From: Heliobacterium mobile
Lineage (GTDB): Bacteria > Bacillota > Desulfitobacteriia > Heliobacteriales > Heliobacteriaceae
Length of the DNA: 64,000 nt
Reading direction: 5' to 3'
NCBI RefSeq assembly: GCF_009720735.1
Contig: NZ_WNKU01000017.1
Span: 20,052-84,051, forward strand
Part shown: one piece after another, positions 32,786 through 43,232 of the stretch
Position numbering within the stretch: position 1 is the first letter of the stretch
How the letters are laid out: each line of letters starts with the position of its first letter
Translations under genes and position numbers: made by a program
Notes under the pieces: generated by a model
What the model saw: the letters and a program-made list of their open reading frames with translations, nothing else
Databases searched by the model: none
What the model was told of the DNA's origin: nothing

Positions 32786-35521
32786 TTATTTCACTCTCAC
32801 AGTACATCGTGCAACTTTTCTGCCATCTAAAGTGGTTACAATGATAGTAGCTGACCCCGAACCTATTGGGGTGACTACACCATTTTGATCCACAGTCGCC
32901 ACAGATGGTTTATTACTTGACCAACTCACTTTATGGTTCGAAGCATATCTTGGCTTTATAGAGGCGCTAAGGGTAACTGGAGCATCTTTTACGGATAAGT
33001 TTAGTCGATTTTTATTTAATTTCACATACTTAACTGCAATGCCTGTTACCGTTACTTTGCATTGAGCCTTTTTCTTTCCATCCTGGGTGGTAACCGTGAT
33101 AATTGCGGTACCGGGAGAGATAGGGGTTACTACACCGTTTTCGTCAACTTCAGCAACGGAAGGTTTGTTGCTTTTCCACAGAACCTTTTTGTTTGAGGCA
33201 TTTTCGGGGGTTATCTTGGCGACCAGCTTTACTGAATTTCCGCCGCTCCTTGCCGAGAGCTTACTTTTGTTAATTTGAACCGATTTAACATTAATCGGGG
33301 AATCGTTATCTACAATCGAAACCCTCGCCTGACTCATTTCTCCTAAAGTAGCTCCCCCCGTGGGATTGCTTAATGAAACTACAGCAACTCTGTCTCCTGT
33401 GTAGCTACTGTCATCTAAAAGGGAAATCGGAATGGTTTTGGCGATCTCTCCCTGGAAGAAAGTAAGTTCTCCTGAAATAGTAACATAGTCCGTTCCCGCT
33501 TTGGCGGTTTCATCACTGGTTGCGTAATGTATGGTGACCGTTCCATCGCTCCCGTCGGTGCGAGAAACGATGATATTTATACCTGCATCATTTTCTTTTA
33601 CCGTATACGTTCCAGTATTGAATTGAAGTTTACCAGCATGGGGCAACTCGTTATCTGAGATTGTTAGATTCGCCGTAGTTACCGTGCCCAGCGTTGCCCC
33701 GCCCGTGGGACTACTTAATGTTAGGATTGCCGTTCGGTCTCCCCTGTACTCAGCATCATCGATGACAGGGATAGTGAAGGTTTTGCTCGTTTCCCCATAA
33801 CCAAATGCAATCTCACCGGTTGTTGCGGTATAGTCCTCACCATCTTTTGCAGTCCCATCGTTGGTAGCATAGTGTACAGAGACCGTTCCGTCACTACCAT
33901 TAATGCGCTCAACTGTAATCGTGGCCGTACCAGCATCCTCAACAATTAAGTACGAAGGCTGACTGAACTGCAGTTGTCCAGGATACCATGACCATCCGCC
34001 GCTGGGTGGATTTGGTTCCCATTTCGCATAGAGGGTAATATTCTCCATCACGGTATCGCTTGTGAAATTCCATGGGTTCGTGCAACCAGGTTCCTTATAC
34101 CAACCGCTAAAGGTATGGCCTGTTCGTGTCGGTTGCGTTGGCGCCGAAATCATACTCCCACTTATGACGTTGGTAATACTCGGTACCGAAGTACCACCTT
34201 GGCTGTCGAAAGTTACTGTAGCCGTCCACTTAGCATACAACGTAATGCTGGCCGTACCTATGGTCAACGTAGCATTAGGGGCGTAATCGGTCCCTCTACC
34301 ATCCGCTGCGGTGTTCCACCCGTCTAAGGTAAAACCAGCCTTTACTAGATGTCTGGTATTCCTCAGGACGGTGGCGCTTTCTCCCTGCATATAGCCGTTG
34401 CTATCTGAGGGAACGCTACCGCCCGTATTACCGTTGCCATCATAATTAACTGAGTAATAAGTAACGGGCATTGTTGTATAAACCAAGGTTAAGGTTTCGT
34501 ATCCGGTAACACCGTCTGGAAAGTAGATTTGTAGGTTCGAACTGCAACCTTGAAATGTATCTATTGAGAAAACAGGTGGATCTCCTAGAAACTTGACCGT
34601 CGATAGGCTACTACAACCATTAAAAACATTGTTTCCAAGATGAGTGACACTGGCGGGAATGGTTACACTCCTTAAACCAGTACAATCCATAAATGTATAG
34701 TCAATAATGCTGGTTACACCATCAGGAATGTTTATAACTGTAAGGCTACTGCAACCCTGAAACGTGTGGCTTTCAATATTAGTAACACTATCTGGAATAT
34801 ACACACTAGCAAGTCTGCTACAACCCCAAAAAGCAAAGTCTCCAATACTGGTTACGCCATCAGGAATGATTATACTCGTCAGTCCGTTACAACCCCAGAA
34901 AGCACTGAAGCCAATTCTCGTAACTCCGTTAGGTATAATGTGCGGACCCGTTTTATTGGGAGGATACCAAATCAAAGTAGTCCCTAATTTGTCGTACAGG
35001 ATTCCGTCAACATTCGAATAAGCTGGATTCATGCTACTTACATATATAGATTGCAGGTCGCTACATCCTCCAAAGGCACCACCGCCAATGCTTATTACGC
35101 TGTCAGGAATGGTTATACTCGTTAGGCTGGTGTTCATAAATGCACCGCTATCAATACTGGTTAATCTACTATCACTTGGAATGGACACACTCGTTAAATC
35201 GGTGCAGTCTAAAAAAGCACTATAACCAATTCTGGTTACGCTGGCAGGGATAGCTACGCTCGTTAGTCCGTCACAACCCTGAAATGCATTGTTATCAATT
35301 TCAGATACCCTATGACCATCCATCGTATCTGGGATCGAAATAGAACCACCCAAACCAGAATAACCCGTAATTACGGCTGCATTATTATCAAGTCTGAAGG
35401 TGTAGTCACCGTATGTATCCGCATATGAGATATTTGAACCTGACTGAAAGATAAGCAAGGTAAGAATCATCAGGAATACAAAACGTGCTAATCTAACAGA
35501 CCACCTTGTAAGTTTATACAC
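32786..35521 (-). CDS. Secreted multi-repeat surface protein (LRR, InlB, Calx-beta, Big_2)
   Basis: A 911-residue exported protein. A signal peptide (1-35) is followed by BspA-like leucine-rich repeats (about 40-345, recurring motif of the form SIPDSVTSIGxxAFxGC). Then come two InlB/Flg_new repeats (about 355-505, each ending ITLYAKW), two Calx-beta domains (about 520-625 and 630-740, each with DGTVxxHYAT and a GGATLG motif) and two bacterial Ig-like Big_2 domains (745-911). There is no sortase motif or membrane anchor, so it is secreted or held non-covalently. Such mixes serve adhesion or matrix roles. GTG start with AAGGATG upstream. Base composition is more AT-rich than neighbouring genes, and direct repeats flank it, which suggests acquisition. 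Confidence 0.92.
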   Translation of the reverse strand: MYKLTRWSVRLARFVFLMILTLLIFQSGSNISYADTYGDYTFRLDNNAAVITGYSGLGGSISIPDTMDGHRVSEIDNNAFQGCDGLTSVAIPASVTRIGYSAFLDCTDLTSVSIPSDSRLTSIDSGAFMNTSLTSITIPDSVISIGGGAFGGCSDLQSIYVSSMNPAYSNVDGILYDKLGTTLIWYPPNKTGPHIIPNGVTRIGFSAFWGCNGLTSIIIPDGVTSIGDFAFWGCSRLASVYIPDSVTNIESHTFQGCSSLTVINIPDGVTSIIDYTFMDCTGLRSVTIPASVTHLGNNVFNGCSSLSTVKFLGDPPVFSIDTFQGCSSNLQIYFPDGVTGYETLTLVYTTMPVTYYSVNYDGNGNTGGSVPSDSNGYMQGESATVLRNTRHLVKAGFTLDGWNTAADGRGTDYAPNATLTIGTASITLYAKWTATVTFDSQGGTSVPSITNVISGSMISAPTQPTRTGHTFSGWYKEPGCTNPWNFTSDTVMENITLYAKWEPNPPSGGWSWYPGQLQFSQPSYLIVEDAGTATITVERINGSDGTVSVHYATNDGTAKDGEDYTATTGEIAFGYGETSKTFTIPVIDDAEYRGDRTAILTLSSPTGGATLGTVTTANLTISDNELPHAGKLQFNTGTYTVKENDAGINIIVSRTDGSDGTVTIHYATSDETAKAGTDYVTISGELTFFQGEIAKTIPISLLDDSSYTGDRVAVVSLSNPTGGATLGEMSQARVSIVDNDSPINVKSVQINKSKLSARSGGNSVKLVAKITPENASNKKVLWKSNKPSVAEVDENGVVTPISPGTAIITVTTQDGKKKAQCKVTVTGIAVKYVKLNKNRLNLSVKDAPVTLSASIKPRYASNHKVSWSSNKPSVATVDQNGVVTPIGSGSATIIVTTLDGRKVARCTVRVK

Positions 35522-35610
35522 CAGCTACACATCCTTAACGTGCCTTCTATTACTATAGGCAATTTCTATAGAAATTACCCTTTTCCTTTCTTGTAGTGCA
35601 TTGTAAACAT

Positions 35611-35676
35611 TTAATCTTAGAATGCATTTACAAAAAGAACCCCCGGTATGACTTATTCTTGTCGTACCAGGGGTTC
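35611..35676 (-). repeat. Direct repeat copy B with terminator-like hairpin
   Basis: The partner of copy A. Read on the minus strand it is a 16-bp imperfect stem (GAACCCCTGGTACGAC, loop AAGAATAA) followed by TTTTTG. It lies 90 bases upstream of the secreted-protein gene, where no minus-strand gene precedes it, so it has no obvious transcript to end. The remaining 35677-35898 is leader for etfB. It includes a strong AGGAGG before ATG-GAT-TGA (35820-35828), with nothing else identifiable. Confidence 0.8.
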
Positions 35677-35898
35677 GCTCTCTCGTGGTTTCGGCTAACT
35701 GACCATGCACTGGTAGATTAAGCGCTTACAAAGGAAAAGAATAAAAAGTAATTTGGAAAGTAGAGCAAACCCAGCATCTATTTGAGAATGTATGACACGT
35801 TAGGAGGACTTTTCATCATATGGATTGAATGAATGATAGCAAAGAATCATCGGACCTGCCCGTAAGGGATCGTCCGGTTCGTTGGGAGGTCAACCTGA

Positions 35899-36684
35899 AT
35901 GGAGATCATCGTCTGTATCAAACAGGTCCCCGATACGACAGAAGTGAAAATCGATCCAGCAACGAACACCCTCATCCGCCAAGGCGTCCCGAGCATCGTC
36001 AACCCTTATGACAAATACGCCTTGGAAGCGGCGCTGCAACTCAAAGCTAAACATGGCGGCCAGGTGACGGTCATCTCCATGGGACCGCCTCAAGCCCAAG
36101 AAGCATTAAAAGAATGTATCGCCATGGGTGCGGATCGGGCCGTATTGCTCAGTGACCGGTCCTTCGGCGGCGCCGACACCTTGGCCACCAGCTATACACT
36201 GGCCGCCGGCATCCGTAAACTGGGGCGCTTTGATCTGATCCTTTGTGGCAAACAAGCCATCGATGGGGACACGGCCCAGGTGGGCCCCGAATTGGCGGAG
36301 CAATTGGAGATCCCCCTGATCAGCCATGTGGCGAAGATCGACCTAGAGGGGGAGCAGGTCACCGTCGAACGGGAACAAGAAGAGAGTTATGCTGTCATCA
36401 ACGCCGCGCTGCCCCTCGTCGTTACCGTTACCAAAGCCGCCTATAAACCGCGTTTGCCGAATATGAAAGGAATCATGCGGGCGAAACGGACCGAAATCCC
36501 CATATATACGATGGCCGATCTGGACGTAGATGAACAGAAACTGGGATTAAAGGGATCGCCCACACAGGTACGCCACATTTTCGCCCCCAAACAACGAGTT
36601 CAAGGGCAAATGATCCATGCCGACAGCCCGCAGCAAGCGGCAGCTAAGCTGGTCGAAAAACTGATGGAATCGAAAATCATCTGA
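35899..36684 (+). CDS. etfB: Electron transfer flavoprotein beta subunit
   Basis: A 261-residue subunit of the heterodimeric flavoprotein, binding AMP or, in bifurcating types, a second FAD. The opening IIVCIKQVPDTTEVKIDP, the segment PYDKYALEAALQL and the signature region around LILCGKQAIDGDTAQVGPELAE are typical. A stop codon directly precedes ATG 35899, and GGGAGG is nine bases upstream, so the start is firm. etfA follows after 19 bases. A short open frame starting at 35829 overlaps its start in another frame and is probably not a gene. Confidence 0.95.
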   Translation: MEIIVCIKQVPDTTEVKIDPATNTLIRQGVPSIVNPYDKYALEAALQLKAKHGGQVTVISMGPPQAQEALKECIAMGADRAVLLSDRSFGGADTLATSYTLAAGIRKLGRFDLILCGKQAIDGDTAQVGPELAEQLEIPLISHVAKIDLEGEQVTVEREQEESYAVINAALPLVVTVTKAAYKPRLPNMKGIMRAKRTEIPIYTMADLDVDEQKLGLKGSPTQVRHIFAPKQRVQGQMIHADSPQQAAAKLVEKLMESKII

Positions 36685-36703
36685 ACAAGGGGGACCTTTC
36701 CAT

Positions 36704-37894
36704 ATGGCCATTCGCCTGATCGACGAAAAATGCACCGGCTGCGGGGCCTGCGAAAGCCAGTGCCCCTTTGGCGCGATCGTGATAGATGATAGCAAAGCTC
36801 GCTTCACCGAGAGCTGTACCCATTGTGGCGCCTGTGTCAGCGCTTGTCCCTTCGAAGCCATCGTCAGGGAAGAGGAATCACCGAAAAAGACCGATGAAAA
36901 CATGGATTATCGCGGACTCTGGGTCTTTATCGAACAAGACCAGGGCCAAAGTCGCAGCGTATCCTTTGAACTGCTCGGGGAAGGCCGTAAATTAGCCGAT
37001 GCCATGGGGCAGGAACTGGCTGCCGTCGTCATCGGCGACCGAGTGGAGGCACTGATCCGGGAGGCCGTCGCATCTGGTGCGGATAAGGTCTACGTCGTCG
37101 AAGGATCGGAATACAGCCATTACGATTCTGACGCCTATACGAAGGCATTGACCGATCTGGTGAACACATACCGACCGAATGTGCTCTTGCTTGGAGCGAC
37201 CATCAACGGCCGAGACCTTGGTCCCCGCGTCGCCTGCCGCGTCGAAACAGGACTGACGGCAGACTGTACCGAACTGGGTGTCGATGCAGAGACGGGTTTG
37301 GTCGCTTGGACACGGCCTGCCTTTGGCGGCAACATCATGGCGACCATCTTATGCCCGAATCACCGCCCCCAAATGGGTACCGTACGGCCGAACGTTTTTA
37401 AGCGGCCCGCCATAGATTACAGCCGGACTGGTGAAATCATAAGAGTGCCGAGCAAAGTGAGGCTGGCTGACTTGCGAACCACCCTCATGAACGTGGTCAA
37501 CGCCTGCACGGCGGCCTGTAACTTGGAAGAAGCGGAGATCATCGTCTCGGGCGGCCGCGGCATGGGCAAGCCGGAAAACTTCCAGGTCATCGAACAACTA
37601 GCTCGGGTGCTCGGGGGTGCTGTAGGAGCCTCACGAGCCGTCGTCGATGCCGGTTGGATGCCCCATCCCCATCAAGTCGGACAGACCGGCAAAACCGTCA
37701 GTCCGAAAATATATTTTGCCTGCGGTATTTCCGGTGCCGTCCAGCATCTTGCCGGGATGTCATCATCAGACATCATCGTGGCCGTGAACAAAGATCCGGA
37801 AGCACCTATCTTCAAAGTCGCCGATTTTGGCATCGTCGGCGATGTGCTGGAAATTCTGCCGGCTATGATCAAAGAATTTGAGAAGTGCAAATAA
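36704..37894 (+). CDS. etfA: Electron transfer flavoprotein alpha subunit with N-terminal ferredoxin domain
   Basis: A 396-residue FAD-binding subunit. The first 65 residues are an added 2[4Fe-4S] ferredoxin ([24 protein letters not shown]), followed by the ETF core and the FAD site ([52 protein letters not shown]). The ferredoxin addition is common in ETFs of anaerobes and gives an electron route to or from ferredoxin, consistent with bifurcation or confurcation. No acyl-CoA dehydrogenase, FixC/FixX or lactate dehydrogenase partner is in the window, so the physiological partner is unknown. A terminator follows. Confidence 0.95.
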   Translation: MAIRLIDEKCTGCGACESQCPFGAIVIDDSKARFTESCTHCGACVSACPFEAIVREEESPKKTDENMDYRGLWVFIEQDQGQSRSVSFELLGEGRKLADAMGQELAAVVIGDRVEALIREAVASGADKVYVVEGSEYSHYDSDAYTKALTDLVNTYRPNVLLLGATINGRDLGPRVACRVETGLTADCTELGVDAETGLVAWTRPAFGGNIMATILCPNHRPQMGTVRPNVFKRPAIDYSRTGEIIRVPSKVRLADLRTTLMNVVNACTAACNLEEAEIIVSGGRGMGKPENFQVIEQLARVLGGAVGASRAVVDAGWMPHPHQVGQTGKTVSPKIYFACGISGAVQHLAGMSSSDIIVAVNKDPEAPIFKVADFGIVGDVLEILPAMIKEFEKCK

Positions 37895-37901
37895 CCTTGA
37901 G

Positions 37902-37934
37902 AAGAGGGTGGAAGACCATCCTCTTTTGCTTTTT
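37902..37934 (+). terminator. Rho-independent terminator of etfBA
   Basis: A 10-bp stem (AAGAGGGTGG paired with CCATCCTCTT, one G-T pair) and T-rich tail, eight bases after the etfA stop. Confidence 0.8.
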
Positions 37935-38110
37935 AAACAGGCTACCTTGCATACCGCGACAACGAAAGAAAATTTAAAACAGGACAAGGATTTTATTACT
38001 TTTTTATAGAAATAACAGATTGCATAAAGTGAAAGTTTCGACAAGGTACATAATTGGGAAAAGCGCTCGATTCGTACCGACCAACGTAACAACATAATGG
38101 AGGAGAAAAG

Positions 38111-39814
38111 ATGAACAAAAAGCGCTGGCCATTATTCGTACAAATTATGGCGATCTCTTTGACGTCTATCAGCTTATGTATGGTCATGCTGGGAGACGTG
38201 ATTTACAGCTATTTGAAAACGACGGATCAGTTTGAGCAGACCTTCACTCGGACAGCCACACGGACCTTTGACATTCAAGATGCACACCAGGCCTTTACGG
38301 GAGCCCTCCTGGATATACGTGGATTTTTGTTTTACCCCGACGGAGCTGATGTCTATGAAAAAGGTTACCGGGAAAAGATCGCTAATAGCCTTCGCTTAGT
38401 CCAAAAGTTTACCAGCGGTGCAAATCACTCCGATGTTCGAGAAGAAGGAGCCTTAACGGAAAAAGAGATCACCGATTACATCAGCTTTGGTGACCGGTTA
38501 ATTGCGGCAAAAAAAGCGAACGATCCTAATTTGTCTCAACTGACGACGGAAGGTCGGAAACTGGTAGTCCAAATCAATGGACAATTTGACAAGCTTAGTG
38601 ACCTGCAGCGCAACAAGTATATGGTGGCCAATACAGAGGCGATGATCAAAGAAACGCGGCAGCAAATGAATGTTACCCTAATTTTCACCGTTATCATTCT
38701 CGTAGCGGCCGTGACCATTAGCTACTGGTACGGGCGAACGATGACCCGGCGCATCATCAATGTCAGTCGGGACTTGGCCATGGTCGGTAAATTAGATTTA
38801 ACGGGTGCCGATGTTTTGCCTACTCGAAACGACGAGATTGGCGATATGGGATCAATCATCATCAACATGAAAAAGTCTCTAAAAGATATCGTCGCTCACC
38901 TAATGAGCGGGTCTGAGACCGTCGCTGCGTCCAGCGTGCAACTGAGTGCCGGTATGGAGCATCAGTCCCGGGCAACGGTCAAAGTGTTTGGAAGTATGGC
39001 GGAGATCTCATCGGGTATGTCCCAGAGTGCGGACAACGTCACGAGTATATCGGCTGTTGTTCAGGAAGTCTCTGCAGGGGCGGAAGAAATGAGTGCCACC
39101 ATAACGGAACTGGCCGCAAACACCCAGAAAGCGACGGAGGAAGCCAACAGCGGTATGTCTATGCTGGAAGAAGTTGTTTCCCAGAACGAGACGATCGGCC
39201 GAGCCATGCAAGATATCATCGCTGTCACAGACGTTCTAGCTCGAGAATCGGGCAACATCAAAGGCATCGTTACGGTCATCACCAGCATTGCCGACCAGAC
39301 CAATCTGTTGGCTTTGAATGCGGCCATCGAGGCTGCCCGCGCCGGTGAGGCCGGTCGAGGCTTTGCCGTTGTAGCCGAAGAGGTGCGTAAACTAGCTGAG
39401 CAGTGTTCTACCGCTTCGAAAAATATTGAAGAAATCATCACCAATATGAGCAAAGAGATCGATTATGAGGTTCAAACGGTCGAGCGGGCCAATACAGAAG
39501 CGCAAAAGGGAAGAGAGTCTGCCATACGCACTCGGCAAGGGTTCCAGTCGATTTTGCAGAAACTGACGACCATCACCAAGGGTCTGGAAGAAGTCGTGAC
39601 AGCCGTGGATGAGACGGCTAAGGGAACCCAATCCATCGCTGAAAGTATTCAGTCTGTCAGCGCCGTCGTAGAAGAGACGAGCGCCATGACACAATCGGTC
39701 GCCATTTCGATCGATGAGCAAAGCACCGGTATGCAGACGATCAATAACAACGCGGAAGGCCTAGCCAATCTGGGGAAGGATTTAAAAGATTTGGCCTACA
39801 AATTCAGAGTATAA
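38111..39814 (+). CDS. Methyl-accepting chemotaxis protein with four-helix-bundle sensor
   Basis: A 567-residue membrane chemoreceptor. A first membrane segment (about 8-30) is followed by a roughly 155-residue helical extracellular domain of the 4HB_MCP type, a second segment (about 190-210), HAMP and the coiled-coil signalling domain. The conserved tip is present ([18 protein letters not shown], about 397-414). ATG 38111 follows ATGGAGGAG. It is a single gene with terminators on both sides. Its ligand-binding part is shorter and unrelated to the Cache-type receptor at 296, so it senses something else, perhaps through partner proteins. Confidence 0.95.
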   Translation: MNKKRWPLFVQIMAISLTSISLCMVMLGDVIYSYLKTTDQFEQTFTRTATRTFDIQDAHQAFTGALLDIRGFLFYPDGADVYEKGYREKIANSLRLVQKFTSGANHSDVREEGALTEKEITDYISFGDRLIAAKKANDPNLSQLTTEGRKLVVQINGQFDKLSDLQRNKYMVANTEAMIKETRQQMNVTLIFTVIILVAAVTISYWYGRTMTRRIINVSRDLAMVGKLDLTGADVLPTRNDEIGDMGSIIINMKKSLKDIVAHLMSGSETVAASSVQLSAGMEHQSRATVKVFGSMAEISSGMSQSADNVTSISAVVQEVSAGAEEMSATITELAANTQKATEEANSGMSMLEEVVSQNETIGRAMQDIIAVTDVLARESGNIKGIVTVITSIADQTNLLALNAAIEAARAGEAGRGFAVVAEEVRKLAEQCSTASKNIEEIITNMSKEIDYEVQTVERANTEAQKGRESAIRTRQGFQSILQKLTTITKGLEEVVTAVDETAKGTQSIAESIQSVSAVVEETSAMTQSVAISIDEQSTGMQTINNNAEGLANLGKDLKDLAYKFRV

Positions 39815-39856
39815 GCCGACATCGCGTCATTCAAAGATGTTCCATATGGAAGCTCG

Positions 39857-39890
39857 ACAAGTCCGAATTTTTTCGGGCTTGTTTACATTT
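39857..39890 (+). terminator. Rho-independent terminator
   Basis: An 11-bp stem with a single G-T pair (ACAAGTCCGAA / TTCGGGCTTGT), loop TTTT and a T-rich tail, 42 bases after the chemoreceptor stop. Confidence 0.8.
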
Positions 39891-40000
39891 ATGTTCATTT
39901 AAGGAAGGAGGCAGCCTCTGCTTCTCTTTTTGCATGAAGGAACGACAGGGAGAGATGTGGAAGATAGAGCTTACATTCTTCGGCATAAAGGGGGTACGGA

Positions 40001-43000
40001 ATGACAACCATCTGGAAAAAGCCTGTAAAGACGAATTCGCGAAAAAGAAGAGGTGTACAGCACCTAAGCCTGCTTCTTCTCTTCGTCCAACTTGTTTTGT
40101 TTATCACACCAGCCAGTGCGGCCGCTTTATCGAATCTCAAAGATTTCCCTCTTTCGTCGGGATTTGAACTTGTTGACGAGCGACCGGTAAAGGATCTCAA
40201 CGCCACCGGTAAATGGTACCGCCATCGCAAAAGCGGCGCCCAGGTCTATTACCTGCAAAACGACGACGACAATAAGGTCTTCTCCATCGGTTTTCGCACG
40301 CCCGCACCGGATGACAGCGGAATCCCTCATATCATTGAGCACTCTGTCTTTTGCGGATCCCGGAAATATCCCGTCAATAACATGTTGAGCCAGATCCAAA
40401 AGGGATCGGTCAACACCTTTGCCAATGCTTTTACTACGTCCGATAAGACCTTCTTCCCTGTAGCCAGCAAAAATGAAAAAGAACTGCGCAACCTGATGGA
40501 TGTCTATCTAGATGCCGTCTTCCATCCGAACTTTTATCAATCTCCGGAGATCTTTTGGCAGGAAGGCGGACACTTCGAACTGGCAAGTCCTGCCGACGTA
40601 CCGGTATACAATGGCATCGTCTACAATGAGATGAAAAGTCACTACACGGCAGTAGACAACCGCCTCGATCGGGCGATCCTAAAATCGCTCTTTCCCGATA
40701 CCTCCTACAGCCGTGACGCCATGGGTGATCCCAAGGAGACGTCGAAGCTGACCCGGGACAAGCTGCTGGCGTACCACCAGACTTATTATCACCCCTCGAA
40801 CAGTTTCATCTTTCTTTACGGGAATCTGAACATTGACGACACGCTGAAGTTTCTCGATGAGGAATACCTGCGCGATTACGACCAAAAGCAAGTCGATGCT
40901 TCGATTCCGCTACAGACGCCCTTTGAAAAGCGGCGCACAGTCACCGGCGAATATCCCTTACCCACTAAGGAGGACAGGGACGAAAATACATACCTCAGTT
41001 TGAACTATGGAATCAACGAGCCGTTAAGCTCGGAACTGATCCTCACCATGACAATCGTAGATCGCCTCTTGATGGGAACGGCCACCTCGCCCGTGAAAAC
41101 GACCTTGTTGGGATCCGGTATCGGTAAAAACGCCTACAGCTTTCTGCTGGCCGATATCAAACAGCCCGTATATAGCATCATCGCTGAAAAGGTCCGCGAT
41201 GAACAGGTTCCCTTTTTTGAATCGACTGTGGAAAAAACCCTTCGGAACTTAGTCCGTCAGGGTATTGACCGGGAGCAACTGCAAACGATCATAGATATGG
41301 TGGAATATGAAATACGAGAAAGCCAAGCGGGGGCATCTCGGGGTCTGCTGTACAATCAACTCGTCCTCAATAGTTGGATGAATGGTGGTCACCCTGCAGC
41401 ACTGTTGAAAGTGGAAGAGGCGCTGGCGAAAATCAAGCAAGGAGCCTCATCAGGATACTTCGAACAGTTCATCGAAGAGCACCTGCTGAATAATCTCTAT
41501 AGCTCTCTAGTCGCTTTAAAACCGGTCTCGGCTGCCGGAAAAGAGGAACCTCTCAAAACGGCTTTAACCGATGCAGAAAAAGAAATTCTTTTCAGACAAC
41601 AAAAAGAGCTGCAAGACTGGCAGTCCAAGGCAAAGTCTTCCGAGAACATCCCCCGGCTGACCTTGAAAGAAATTAATCGCCAAGCCCAAGTCCTTCCCTT
41701 GGAGGAGCGGACAGAAGCAGGAGTCAAGGTGCTCTTTCACCAGCTCTTTACCAATGGCATCGCCTATGTGGACCTTTATTTCGATACGCAGGATGTCCCT
41801 CAGACTCAACTGCCCTACCTATACCTGCTGGCAGAGATGCTGGGGAATGTGAGCACCGATCACCGAAATTACAGGATGATAGACCAGGAACTGAACGAAC
41901 ATACAGGCGGATTGGCCGTCGTGCCCGATACCTTCCCGCACTATAAAAAAGGAGAATTAATCACACCGAAACTGCTCGTGAGCATCAGCGCTGTGGCCGA
42001 TCAAGTCCCAGCCGCATTAGAATTGCTGGGGGATATGGCTGGACACAGCCGCTTTGACGACGAACGACGACTGCGGGAGATTCTCCATCAGATCCGCACA
42101 CATCGCGAGAGTGCCCTTTACGAAGCGGGAGAGTCACTCGCACTCGGCCGGCTGCAATCATTCCTATCGCCGGCAGGGCAATATGACGAACAGGGCGGAT
42201 ACAGCTACAGTCGGTTCATCGTGGATTTGGACGACCATTTTGATACCAAGGTCGCTGAAATCCGCCGGAACCTGAAACAAGTGGCCCAGCGGGCGCTGAA
42301 CAAAGAAGGATTGATCATCAGTGTGACCACGGGTGATAAAGAGTATCCGCTCTTTCAACAGAACGTAGGTCGGCTCGTTAGTGCCTTAGAATCTCAGCAC
42401 TTTTCGCCGGAGACGTATCACTTCCAAAAGGCCGACAAAAAGGAAGCCTTCATCACAGCGTCGGAAGTGTACGTCGTAGCACAAGGGATAGACTACCGCG
42501 AGACAGGTCGGCAATACAACGGTCACATGGAGGTATTGCGCAACGTACTTGACCATGGATATCTCTGGGAGCGTCTGCGTATGAAAGGAGGTGCCTACGG
42601 TGCCTTTAGCCAAATTGATGACGGGGGGACCATTTCGCTCTGCTCCGTGGACGATCCTAATGTCAAAGAAACCATCGACGTATACGCTCAGACGGGCGAG
42701 TTTTTACGGCGTTTTCAGCCCGGTGAACAGGAAATGACCAGTTACATTATTGGCGCTATCGGGGTTATGGATGACCTGTTAGAACCTTGGGAAAAAGGGC
42801 GGGTGGCGGCAGCCCGCTACATCCGGGGATTGCGTCAACAGGATATCCAGCAGGTTCGCGAAGAAATTTTATCGACGAGCCCTCAAGATATCCGGAACTT
42901 CGCACCGTTGATGGACGCTTTCCGCAGAGCACGGAACCTGACTGTCGTCGGTAATGGAGAGAAAATTATGCAAAACCAGGACTCCTTTGACAGCGTAGTC

Positions 43001-43015
43001 GATATTTTCAAATAA
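40001..43015 (+). CDS. Secreted M16C family metallopeptidase (presequence protease-like)
   Basis: A 1004-residue zinc peptidase of the pitrilysin/insulinase superfamily. A basic start and hydrophobic stretch ending ASAAALS (about residues 22-41) form a signal peptide. The inverted zinc motif HIIEH starts at residue 110 (IPHIIEHSVFCGSRKYPV), and the distal metal Glu lies in YNEMKSHYT. Full length with two similar halves means it should close into a chamber that degrades peptides. Most bacterial M16C members are cytoplasmic, so the signal peptide is notable. ATG 40001 follows AAAGGGGG. No protease-linked neighbours are seen; it stands alone. Confidence 0.93.
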   Translation: MTTIWKKPVKTNSRKRRGVQHLSLLLLFVQLVLFITPASAAALSNLKDFPLSSGFELVDERPVKDLNATGKWYRHRKSGAQVYYLQNDDDNKVFSIGFRTPAPDDSGIPHIIEHSVFCGSRKYPVNNMLSQIQKGSVNTFANAFTTSDKTFFPVASKNEKELRNLMDVYLDAVFHPNFYQSPEIFWQEGGHFELASPADVPVYNGIVYNEMKSHYTAVDNRLDRAILKSLFPDTSYSRDAMGDPKETSKLTRDKLLAYHQTYYHPSNSFIFLYGNLNIDDTLKFLDEEYLRDYDQKQVDASIPLQTPFEKRRTVTGEYPLPTKEDRDENTYLSLNYGINEPLSSELILTMTIVDRLLMGTATSPVKTTLLGSGIGKNAYSFLLADIKQPVYSIIAEKVRDEQVPFFESTVEKTLRNLVRQGIDREQLQTIIDMVEYEIRESQAGASRGLLYNQLVLNSWMNGGHPAALLKVEEALAKIKQGASSGYFEQFIEEHLLNNLYSSLVALKPVSAAGKEEPLKTALTDAEKEILFRQQKELQDWQSKAKSSENIPRLTLKEINRQAQVLPLEERTEAGVKVLFHQLFTNGIAYVDLYFDTQDVPQTQLPYLYLLAEMLGNVSTDHRNYRMIDQELNEHTGGLAVVPDTFPHYKKGELITPKLLVSISAVADQVPAALELLGDMAGHSRFDDERRLREILHQIRTHRESALYEAGESLALGRLQSFLSPAGQYDEQGGYSYSRFIVDLDDHFDTKVAEIRRNLKQVAQRALNKEGLIISVTTGDKEYPLFQQNVGRLVSALESQHFSPETYHFQKADKKEAFITASEVYVVAQGIDYRETGRQYNGHMEVLRNVLDHGYLWERLRMKGGAYGAFSQIDDGGTISLCSVDDPNVKETIDVYAQTGEFLRRFQPGEQEMTSYIIGAIGVMDDLLEPWEKGRVAAARYIRGLRQQDIQQVREEILSTSPQDIRNFAPLMDAFRRARNLTVVGNGEKIMQNQDSFDSVVDIFK

Positions 43016-43232
43016 AGCGGCTACAACCTGAAGGGATTTGGCGGTACATGCAGAAGAAGTCCTTTGTCGCCGCTAGTAAATAGAAAAAAAGGAACTTTAC
43101 TAAGATGCATTAAATGGATTTTAGGGGATTGTTCTACAAGCAGAGGTGGGGCGGTACGCTTGAAACAAAGCGGATAACCGATTCCACCTTTTTGCATACC
43201 TTGTGTTGGAATCGGGTTAGGGAGTTGGGGCG

